A stretch of DNA of 64,000 bases from Otatea glauca (Eukaryota > Streptophyta > Magnoliopsida > Poales > Poaceae), in assembly GCA_036346275.1 (NCBI GenBank), contig CM070728.1, positions 19,802,723 through 19,866,722 on the forward strand. Reading direction: 5' to 3'. Below the pieces are notes generated by a model. That model did not search any database. It was not told where the DNA came from and was given only the letters and a program-made list of their open reading frames with translations. The position numbers and the translations under genes were made by a program. This document shows, in pieces, positions 24,761 through 33,909 of this stretch (the stretch's first letter is position 1; the number at the start of each line of letters is the position of its first letter).

Positions 24761-25276
24761 ATAAAGGTTGAACCAGATGTGGCAGTTATTTGTGCCATAC
24801 AGTTAAAAAGTCTAGCGGTATATTTTTGTGAAGATGGCTCCCGTGCTGATGAATTTACGAGTGTAGCTTAGTAAAGTGGAAATTCAGTGGACTTAGCGCG
24901 CAATATTATTTCAAGCGGTTGGGGCTGGCGGGATTCTTATTTTGTGCGGTCGCGACACGCTAGATATTTTTTTACGCGGTGGAAAATTTGTCCTGGCTGT
25001 CTATTTCTCCCAAAAATGGCTGTTTTCGTGACGCGCTGGATATTTGTTTATGTTTTGTCGGGCACGGTGAATTTTTAATTTTTTAATGAAAAATTTCAAA
25101 AATAATTGGCGAGGGTGAAGCGGATGTGAATTCTTTGAAATAACAAACGGAGATTACATGGCGCATAAAGTTCAGACGATACAAATGGTGGCATGTAGCA
25201 GCCACGAAGATGGACAAAAGTACGATATTGCACGTCTTTTGAAATTGTAAAAGGGCGGGAAGGCTACGCTTTAATG

Positions 25277-27584
25277 GCGGAGGATATTAAGGCTCGAATG
25301 GGTAACTGTAAGGCACCCACATGAAGTGTTGATCGTCAGGACGGCGTAGACGGGGCTAGTTGTCATGGTAGTGGCAAGCACAACTACAACTGGCATTTCC
25401 TTAGTAGCAATAAGTGTGGTAGTCGCTGTCGAGGTGGACGACCTCCTTATTGTTTCTCTCCATGAGTCTCTGACGATGTAGGCCGTCATTCTGTGTCTGA
25501 GCTCTAAATTCTGTCTGCGGAGCTGTTCGTTCTCCTTCTTAACCTCCGTGAGGTCCTCTTCCATTTCTTCGAGGCGATACACCCAAGGATTCAAATTTCG
25601 TTTTCGGATAAAATATCGTCCCTGACCGGATTCTGAAATTTCGGCGAAATTCGAGTATTTCGGATAAATCTCGTTCGAAATTCAAAAACAAAAATTTAAA
25701 TCCGGTTTGTTTTGTACCGAGAAAAAACGAAATTCGCCGAAAAATACCGAAATTTCGGGCGAAATACCCGAAATTTTGGTCTTTTGCAATGGAAAAAACA
25801 TGGGTCAAATGATGTCGAAAAATTTTCAAACTTGTTTTGGAGATTTCTGACACATGGATGATATTACCACAAAATTTTCAGATTATTCAAAAGTCTGTGG
25901 AATTTTTAAAAATTCAAAATTGCTACTGTCCTGATAAAACACTGACCGACAATTTTGAACCGAATGCAAAATGGTTCAAACCACGTTATAAATATTTGAA
26001 TTTTTTTTCAAGGTTATGATGTATCTCTAATGCTCTCATATAATTTTCAGATGATGACCAAACTGTATGAATTTTTAAAAATTCGAACAGTACTACTGCC
26101 CAGTTAAAAGGTTTACCGGCAAAATTGAACAAAATGAAAAATTATCTAAACAACGTAAAAAACTTTTAAATTTTTTTTTGGATGGTAATGATGTAAAACT
26201 AATGTTTCTTTAAAAATTTTAGATGATTATCATTCTCAAATAATTTTTAAAAATTCAGACAGTGCTACGTTCTGATAAAAGTCTCATGATCAATACATAG
26301 ATTTGCTTTAGCAATAAAAAAAAGTTTAAATTTTTTTAAAATTTTACAGAATGGTGATAAGGAAGTTATTAATATCTCATAAATATTTTGAATCATGATC
26401 ACACTCCAGTGAATTTATAAAATTCATACAAGGCACAGTACCATTTATGTTCTTTTCTTTTTGATTTTTGAGATATAATATAACAAACGAAGTTCAATGC
26501 ATACATAGATTTGATTGACCAAACAAAAAATTTTAATTTTTAAAAAAAATTTATATAATGGTAATAAGTCAATTATTAATCTCACAAAAAAAATTTAGAT
26601 CATAATCAAACTCAAGAAAATTTATAAAATTCTGACAATATAACTGTCCCAATTATGTTCATTCTATTTTTTCTTTTTTAAAGATAAAAAATGAAGTTAA
26701 ATTATTTTGAAATTTTTTTATTTATGATACTAAACTACTTAGGATAGTACCATAAAATTTTCAGATTATTATCAAGCTTGTACAATTTTATAAAAATCTG
26801 ACAGTGTTTCTACCAAAAATTTAAAATGTCTAAAAAATTCAGTTTTCCAACAATTTTTCATAGGAGATGACTTTCCTAAGTGTTATTGGACTAAATACGG
26901 TCAAATCCGCCCCTAAAAGGTTCAAAACCGACCAAAAAAACACGAAATTTCGTCGAGAAAAACTGAAATTTCGGGTACTGTAGCAATTTCAAAAAACTTT
27001 AATTTTTTTTCCGGCCGGTACTTTAAATTTCGGGGTGGTTCGAAATCCAAAATTTCGGCGAAAGTTCGCCGAATTTCGACGAGATTTGGAACCTTGGATA
27101 CACTAAGTAATGGATGTAGCATTGGGCATTTATGGGATACGGTGGGTCCACCCACTCAATGAATTTGCAATCTGCGGTCTGCAAGCAAGAGTATGGGTCA
27201 TATAGCGTGATATGAGCCAAATGATAAGTAAGAGTTGTAGCGATTACCATGAACAAAGGGCATCGATAGAAACAACGTCTTGAGTTGGGATCCCTAGCAT
27301 CAGTAACTTGCACAACGGCGTCGAGGACGTGCTTGCATTTCGGCCAGTTCAGGGAGAGGTGTGGTTGGCCTTCCTAGATTGGTCTTGGAGGGTGTATGAG
27401 TCTCTTGTTTGAATGGGAAAATCTGGGGTCGGGGATTAGGGTCTAGCGGATCGTAGATTGTAGTACTCTCGAGGTCAGGGTCGCGGCCTTGAAACCATAA
27501 ATGGTCAGGGTCTCGAGGTGATCTCTGACCTAGTTTTCCCCATCTACCCCTCTCACGGCTTGAGCTTCCTCCTCTGTCTGTCAT
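25277..27584 (-). pseudogene. GRF-3: GRF zinc-finger/coiled-coil gene split by a hAT-like insertion
   Basis: The minus-strand ATG at 27584 (MTDRGGSSSRERGRWGK) is 46 bases from a TATA box at 27630-27637. After one frame change near 27345 the GRF zinc finger reads PKCKHVLDAVV, then ARDPNSRRCFYRCPLF. An intron follows with GT at 27247 and AG ending 27179. The next exon continues in phase with TADCKFIEWVDPPYP, completing the Cys and the W-x-D end of the GRF domain. At 27098 the exon is interrupted by the element 25583-27097. On the far side, in the same frame if one target copy is dropped, comes a heptad-like segment RLEEMEEDLTEVKKENEQL and a hydrophobic tail ending near 25271. GRF fingers bind nucleic acid; the tail suggests dimerisation. 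Role in the element is unknown. Confidence 0.75.
25584..27096. mobile_element. AT-rich hAT-like element, copy D, inside GRF-3
   Basis: Termini CAAGGATTCAAATTTCG and CGAGATTTGGAACCTTG form clear TIRs. Flanks GATACACC (25576-25583) and GATACACT (27097-27104) match at 7 of 8, as expected for a hAT target duplication. Inside, the TGATAAAA..TGACCG-type segment recurs near 25930, 26105 and 26275, about 172 bp apart, opposite in orientation to the units of copy B. No coding capacity. Confidence 0.8.
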
Positions 27585-27629
27585 TGCAATAGAGTGGAGT
27601 TTGGGGTAGGGAAGAAGGGCTGCTTGGGT

Positions 27630-27935
27630 GGCCAGTGGTTTTATACGTCACTTTGGTGTGAAAAAGCGGGCTGCAGCGTGTTGTCGTTTCGATCTGAGAG
27701 AGTGGTGGGCTGCAGCGTGTTGACACTTTGTACTGAGATAAGCAGTGTGTTGTCTGTCGGTTCGAGATGGACAGCGTTTTATCACTTCGCGGTATGCAGA
27801 GTTTTGTCGAATCGGCTTGAGAAATCAATAGGCAGTGTGTTGCCTCATCGACTTTTCAGGCCGCTGTGACAACAGGTTGGCAGCAGCTTTCTTAGGCCGA
27901 TTTGACAACACGGTGCCACGAGTAGTCAAATTGGG
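27630..27935 (-). promoter_or_regulatory. GRF-3 promoter: TATA box and irregular repeat array
   Basis: Minus-strand GTATAAAACC lies 46 bases before the ATG. Directly upstream, GCAGCGTGTTGTC-like units recur near 27680, 27719, 27749, 27775, 27801 and 27839 with 26-39 bp spacing. Similar units form the 36-bp array upstream of GRF-1, so the promoters appear related. Confidence 0.6.
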
Positions 27936-28249
27936 CTGACAATGTTGAGAGGTGATGGATGCTTTCGGTATTTCACAACTGTCGTTACTACGAGGACATA
28001 GTTACCGAATATATAAGTTAACAAAGCCCATCAACAAGCTGCCATGAATAGTCAAACCGGGCTGAAAAAGCTGAAAGCGGTGGGAGGTAATCATGGAATA
28101 CATAAGTTAACAAAGCAAAAGATGATATCTGGAAAGCACATAAGTTAACAAAGCAAAATACCATATTGAAATAGTCTGTAAGGTACATCATTCTTGCACC
28201 ACTTCGAATGGCATCCTTGACCAACTTTTTCTCCTCTGTAGGAAACGAA

Positions 28250-28745
28250 CTACTTCGCAAGTATAGCGTACAGTACAACAAAGATAGCCACATATACAAT
28301 CTTCTCCAACCACATGACATGATCTAAAATGCTCTCCATCTTGAACATTAGCATGTTCAGCCTCTGCTCGAGCATAGGGTCCATCCTCTTCTCCATAGCA
28401 GACTGCATCCTTTGTGATACTGTGGTTGTAGGACGCTCTATCGAGGTGTTCATGGTGTTCGCCTACAAGATGAGGTGAACATGCTTTGAGACCATGGAAA
28501 GAAAGAAGATCTCTCCGAACAACTAGACAACTCAAACAGGGAAAGATAATCTTCTTTAGGAGAAGAAATCAAACTAACTTGTCAATTACAGAGAAAAAGG
28601 GGCATTTGTAGAACACTCGACCGTTATTTCCCTTAGTGTTGGTGTAGAACACATTAGCTTGCATATGACATTTAAGATAATCAACCTGCCTTGCAGTGGA
28701 AAGTGCACGAGTCCTCTTATTTCCTGAGCTCGCCGTTTGAGACAT
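28250..28745 (-). CDS. GRF-2: GRF-type zinc-finger protein with C-terminal membrane segment
   Basis: Two-exon gene with no visible lesion. Exon 1 (28745-28590) encodes MSQTASSGNKRTRALS and then YLKCHMQANVFYTN, GNNGRVFYKCPFF, the first part of a GRF finger. The intron runs from GT at 28589 to AG ending 28463, phase 0. Exon 2 (28462-28250) encodes ANTMNTSIERP, a Met/Glu-rich heptad-like stretch (MEKRMDPMLEQRLNMLMFKM) and a hydrophobic end, IVYVAIFVVLYAILAK. The predicted product is 122 residues. The second half of a canonical GRF finger (C-x-FF-x-W) is missing, so the fold may be partial. Membrane anchoring is inferred from the last 16 residues; such tails are common in grass GRF-type proteins. 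A TATA-like CATAAATAGG lies about 65 bases upstream. Confidence 0.7.
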
Positions 28746-28837
28746 GGCCTTTGGAGGCAAGGAATGAGATGAGGACAAGGATATGAGCAAGCGGAGTTGA
28801 CATGAAGGCCTATTTATGGAGGCAGTGCATAGATTCG

Positions 28838-28945
28838 GCGGGAAAAATGGTGCCAACATTTCACCGGATACGTTCAATGCGGCCAAGCAGAGACACGTAG
28901 GGGTAAACTGGTATTTATATGCCCCAGTTAATGGGCACTACATGT
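28838..28945 (-). repeat. Direct repeat upstream of GRF-2
   Basis: Matches 30240-30331: both have TTTCACCG(G/A)ATACGT, GGCCAA(G/A)CAGAGACACG and TATGCCCCAGTTAATGGGCA. It lies upstream of the GRF-2 ATG as the other copy lies upstream of GRF-1, indicating that the gene units were duplicated with their promoters. Confidence 0.8.
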
Positions 28946-29354
28946 CATAACCAATTAGTTAATAAGGTAAAATTTGAAAAAGTAATGTTTGATGGCTCAC
29001 ATGGCAGAAGATGATATGGCATGTTTTACGAAACAATTAAGGCATGTAGCTTGATATAGAAATTTTAGGATACATAGCACGACATCATGGACATAACATT
29101 GCATATGAAATGATGAAAGAGACATGGCGCGACGACATGGACGAACCATGATCGGAAGCTACTGCTAAGGTACATTCGCGCCTTTTGGAAATGGGAAAAT
29201 ATCGTGCGTATTATCGTAGATTCTATGTGGAAGGATCCATTGGTGCCTTCCTCTTTAACTGTGTGCAACACAAGGTCTTGGCCTCCTTCCAATTAGGCCC
29301 ATACTAATCGAACCAACAGCGGTCTTCTAGGGGGATCTTCTCCTCCTCACGCTT

Positions 29355-29896
29355 TCATCTGTCCTGCTCGTCGACTATCTCCTTCATCTTCTTGCGATGT
29401 GCCTGTTGGTCCTCTAGTAACTTCCACAAGTGGTAATTGTTATCCCCTAGGCGCGGTCGATTTAGTCTGTTTTCCGCGGTCTGAGGTTTTGGCTTCCAAC
29501 GTTTGAATAGCTCGGGGGGATCCGCCAAGTGCAGGTACTCTTCGTGCGCCAAGTACGTCTTATCGTACTTGTCCGGGCCGTCGAAATATTAGAAGAAGTG
29601 GTAGCTGTCTTCTCCCTAGTGTCAAGTGTGGACGAAGTTAGAAGTCTGAGAAACGCATCACGGAATATACATAAATGGCATTAATTTTTGTGTATTTCCC
29701 AACAGCACTTGTAGTACGCTCGGGCAGCGGTGTCAGGATATCTGGACTGCTTTATCCACGCAACTTCACCGTAATCGCAGTTCACGCAGGGTAACTCCGG
29801 TGGCACAGGTGCATCCTTGCAAGACACATTTGGGTAGCCTTTCCCCTTCTCGACAAGCATCTTGCGCCTACGAAGAATCACTGCGAAGTCGGCCAT
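29355..29896 (-). pseudogene. GRF-1: degraded GRF-type zinc-finger gene
   Basis: Starts MADFAVILRRRKMLVEKGKG and carries a finger-like segment LPCVNCDYGEVAWIKQSRYP, AARAYYKCC. The expected donor after the Cys pair reads GGGAAATAC rather than GT, and the next exon (from 29615, after CTAG) contains an in-frame TAA near 29589-29591 before YFDGPDKYDKTYL. Exon 2 continues through HLADPPELFKRWKPK to a charged heptad-like end closing at 29355. The arrangement (Cys finger, intron, F-x-D segment, charged tail) is that of the GRF gene in MULE-2 at 59673-60228. The lost donor and the stop make it a pseudogene unless an unseen splice is used. Confidence 0.6.
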
Positions 29897-29999
29897 CTTG
29901 AACTCGCCGGTGAAGGGGGTTGTGGTGCTGGTAGGGATGTGTTGTTCGATGTGGGGGTTGGCTCGGTGTAGTATGGAATATATGTGATGGACATGGCAC

Positions 30000-30009
30000 C
30001 GTATTTATA
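30000..30009 (-). promoter_or_regulatory. TATA box of GRF-1
   Basis: Minus-strand AATATAAATAC lies about 105 bases upstream of the ATG at 29896 and directly downstream of the 36-bp repeat array. Confidence 0.6.
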
Positions 30010-30020
30010 TTAAGTATTTC

Positions 30021-30240
30021 GGTGGCAGCGTGTTGTCCAAGCGCCCTGACAAAGCTGCTGCACGAGGTTGTCTAATGGGCCTGACAAAGCTGCTGCCAGC
30101 GAGTTGTCCAATAGGCCTGAGAAAGCTGCTACCTATGAGTTGTCCAATTGGCCTGACAAAGGTGCTGCCCGCGAGTTGTCCAATCGGGCTGAGAAAGCTG
30201 CTACCTGTGAGTTGACCAATCGGCCTGACAAAGCTAATGC
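30021..30240. repeat. 36-bp tandem array in the GRF-1 promoter
   Basis: Six units with GTTGTC (or GTTGAC) at 30032, 30067, 30103, 30139, 30175 and 30211, spacing 35 then 36 bp. The unit reads roughly GAGTTGTCCAATNGGCCTGA then GAAAGCTGCTACC; GTTGTC and CTGACAA form a weak dyad. Because 36 is a multiple of three, both strands stay open as 12-residue repeats, which I take as coincidence. Confidence 0.9.
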
Positions 30241-30331
30241 GCCAAAATTTCACCGAATACGTCCAACGGGGCCAAACAGAGACACGCAGGGGCAAACTGG
30301 TTTTTTATGCCCCAGTTAATGGGCAATACAT
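30240..30331 (-). repeat. Direct repeat upstream of GRF-1
   Basis: Second copy of the element at 28838-28945; here it sits just beyond the 36-bp array. Confidence 0.8.
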
Positions 30332-30759
30332 GGGTGACTTCTATTGTTTGTCGTAGAACAGACAAAAATGCAATAATTATGACATGAAAACACAAATATT
30401 ATTTTCGAAATGATGTTAATCGAAAGTCACTGCACACAAAACAAGCAATCCTTATGCATTCCACACTCAAAGTATTATCACATGGCTGGTGCTTCAACTC
30501 CAATTAATGTTAGTCCCTAAGATGTTGGTGCTCCAACAACTGAGAAGTCCAGAAAATTGACTACTTCGTTTGTCAACTATCTGCACTTCAAAGCAGTTTT
30601 AGCACCAGCACCTTGGGGACAAACACTACCTAAAGCTGAAGCGCGAGCTGTATGATCATGCTTCGAGGGTGACATCCACGAGTTATGCTTGCTTGTAGGG
30701 TGACGGCCCAAGGCATACATCAATTACACGTACGCACTGCACTACAGCAATAGAACAGG

Positions 30760-33690
30760 TCACTTCCTCGTAGCCTCAACTCTGATCTGGTCGCCGCTTT
30801 CGCGCATGATGGAGTTGGTCTTTTGGGTATGTGAACCGATTAAGTTCGTGCGTCGTGCTCCGCAAGTCGTATTGTGTGTCTTGTGTCGCGCGAGGGGCGT
30901 CGTCAAGCAGGCTAGGTCCCAGGTGTTGCGTGCCCAACATGTCTGCCACCCACCCAGGAGGCTGCATTGGAATGTACTGTTAGTGCTGTGCCCAAAAGTG
31001 AGTGCACTTAAATTACATGAAACATTTACCGATGCTGGTCGCGGGGTCGTGGACATCTGTGCCCATTGGGAGAACTCATCCCTAGAAACTTGCGCCCACA
31101 TAGTGTTAGCACGGCGTCGGGTTGGGAATAACTTCAACTGGACAAACATACCTACCATGGCGCCCACACAGATGATGACCCTACACCATAATCATACGTG
31201 GAGTATGGGGTGTAGGTCTGGCCCAACCAAGTCTACTGAGGTGGATATTGCGGTAAGCGTGTCGGCGCAAACATACCCCAAGCTGAACTTACTGGTGGCA
31301 AGTCCTAACCGGGGGTGTCCACGTCAGTGTGTGTGTTGACCTCAGCAGCTGTACTTGTTGGCAGTGGAAGGAGAGTTCGATCCTTGCGCGCGTCCTACAA
31401 AAGAACATGATACGAACAGAAATGTTAGGTACCTCAGACAAAATTATGTTCAATAGCAGTTAATAACTTCAATCAAAGAATGTACCTAACGTGGCGCCTG
31501 CGTAGATGACATGCCAGCAACAAAACCGTGCATGTCGTGCGGGTATAGGGCTGGCCAAAGCTGAAATCTTGCGGTAAACGTACCAGCATAAACATACCCC
31601 GCCCAGAACTTGCAGGAGGCAAGTCCCGATCGGGCGAGTCGGTATCAGACTCCCTGTTGACCTCGGGAGCCGTATGTGGGGGCGACAGAGCAGGCACTTC
31701 CTGATGGGGCCTAGACGATGAAGGAAAGAGAGAGTGATCCTTGCACACGTGCTGTAAAAGGATATGGCATTGCCAAATAGGTCACATTGGGTGAGTAGTT
31801 CAAAGTATGACAACTCATGCTGGATCGTGCTAGGAATCCTGAAGGCCATGTTGGGAGGAAGACGATCGTGCAAAGCTCGATCGTCTTTCGGATGCCCTCA
31901 GGCGTGCTGACTTGGGAGATGGAGGACGAGCGCCTCGCTCAGCACCGCGTACGACGACGTCGCTATGACGGCCGTATGTAACTGTCTTGACGATGCCCTT
32001 GGAATCGTTCAAGACAGTACGTAGAACCCCAGCAGGCCGAACACAGTGTTGTGCTTCCCAAGCCATAGTGCACTGGAAGCCTCGTCGACGATACGGTTTG
32101 CACGATCATACTGTAAAATAAACATGAGTACTTTGTAAGTATAAGAAATCTGAACTGAAATGTAATGTAGGTTCGTACTGTGTCGTCCTGGCATACTATG
32201 CGGTGTACAGGGTGGCCAACGTCAAACCGCTCGGTGTGCGTGACCTCCTCGGGCCTTTTGGGGGCTGGCCCAGTAAGTCATGCACGTGTACGAGGCACAT
32301 ACCATTCCAAGTACGCGACATATGACTCAAGGTCATGCGGTCGACCCTCGACTATTACTTGCTTCACGGTAGACTGCTCCCATGCAGTCATCCATGGTAA
32401 CTGTGTCTCGCGCTAGTCATCGCTCATTTGGCCCCTCCGAGATTGCCTACGGGAATGAAACTTGCAAGTTACAAATTAAAATTACAAATTACAATTGATA
32501 TTTACGATTTACATTTACATATGCACTTTTTGTGGCAAAGACGGACCAACTGGACGGGGGATCTTCTGATAAAGTCCAAATTAGTGCATCACTCTAGCTG
32601 GGAAGTATGCTTCCACCATATGATAGAACACGAGGTGGCACGTCGTCAACTAGTACTCACCATCCTACCCGCACTGCTATGACAATTCATGCGACTCCAT
32701 AGTGACCAACAAATGAGAAGTCCAGGGTTGCCATATGATTTCATCCTCATACATGATCTAAAAGTAGTTATAAAACTCTGATTAGACTCTCTGTGGCCTA
32801 TACCTTACCCATCCCAAGTGGCTCGCCGTCCACTGAGTACCCATGGTGAGACCATCAACCGGGTGACCAACCTCACCAAACAACAGAGTCTCCAACTCAT
32901 ACGGGTGAACGAGCTACTTGAAGTACGGGCGTTTGACCGGAAAGTGCTCCCAAGACCAAATCTGAATCAACGAGTAACACACTACAAGCACAGGATCCTC
33001 CCCTGTTGTCTTCACACAAGCTGCACACAATCCCCGGTATGTCGCGTAGAGCACCGCTAATCCAAAACTGAACTGCGAGACATCGTTGAGGTGGGCGTTA
33101 CCCAAAGCCTCCGTGATGTGGATGTAACTCGAGTACACAACATCTCCTTGTGCTATAGGGAACAACACCCAACCAAGCAGGAAAAGCAGGTACGCGGCAA
33201 GGTGAGTCCTCATCACATACTCCAGCGCATCATCAGGGCATTGCATGTAGCGACGAAGCCATGACAACGGAACCCCTGCATTGTGCTCAGGACTGGATGA
33301 CCAAACTTGTGCTGCAACCTAACCCTCTAGTCAGGCCTCCTTGGTGGCGGAACTATCTCCCTGCTCCTGATAGGCAAGCCAGTAATGTAGACAACGTCCT
33401 GGAGGGTGACGGTCATCTCTCACCAGCGGAAGTGGAACGTGTGGGTCTCCGGCCTCCAACGATCGACGAGCGCAGACAAGAGAGCACCGTCCAAAGTGAA
33501 GGAATGCCCGATGTCCATCATCTAGGCCAGCGGCAATAGCCCTAACTCTCATAGAATGGGTACGTACCACGCGTCTAAGTGCCAGTGCTCATTTGGGGCC
33601 CTCAGAACGAAAGATCGTGGTCCGACACCTGTAAGTCAAGCCCTGCTACGATGCTTGGCATCATAGTATGAGTCAAGCAAAGTCTACAGG
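30760..33690 (-). pseudogene. PMD: plant-mobile-domain (aminotransferase-like) gene carried by MULE-3
   Basis: Typical PMD segments follow in order on the minus strand: SALVDRWRPETHTFHFRW and MTVTLQDVVYITGLPIR near 33440-33350; then an open frame 33267-32914 with TYRGLCAACVKTTGED and IWSWEHFPVKRPYF; then GLTMGTQWTASHLGW near 32860-32815, EDEIIWQPWTSHLL near 32745-32705 and LVFYHMVEAYFPARVMH near 32635-32585; then YVAYLEWYVPRTRARL near 32330-32285. A good intron (GTACGA donor near 32178, ACAG acceptor near 32112) joins to YDRANRIVDEASSAL. Later Pro/Ser-rich exons include a duplicated one. PMD proteins act in silencing and transcription in plants and are often found in transposons. Stops and frameshifts indicate decay. 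Confidence 0.8.
31120..31760 (-). repeat. Tandem duplication of a PMD-gene exon
   Basis: TACCTACCATGGCGCC at 31147 and TACCTAACGTGGCGCC at 31484 begin two similar blocks about 337 bp apart; both contain ACATACCCC, GGCAAGTCC, TGTTGACCTC and a GATCCTTGC end. Confidence 0.65.
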
Positions 33691-33909
33691 TGTCCAGCCA
33701 TATCCTGCGAGAAGACAGTAAACGATACAAAGTTAATAAAGGTAACATAAAAAATAACATTAAATGACATAACAACAAGTAACATGCGATGGCATAACAT
33801 TAGAAAACATGAAATAGGTAGCACGATATATGATATTACATAACAAAATAATGAAATTACGTGAATTTACTACTCGCAACCAAAAATAAAATTACATGAA
33901 GGTACATTA

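Noticed and set aside
30021..30240. CRISPR-like spaced repeat
   Set aside because: Units are contiguous and similar throughout with no distinct spacers, and the genome is a plant.
30005..30319. 12-residue repeat protein on either strand over the 36-bp array
   Set aside because: Open on both strands only because 36 is a multiple of three; the array sits between a TATA box and a shared promoter repeat.
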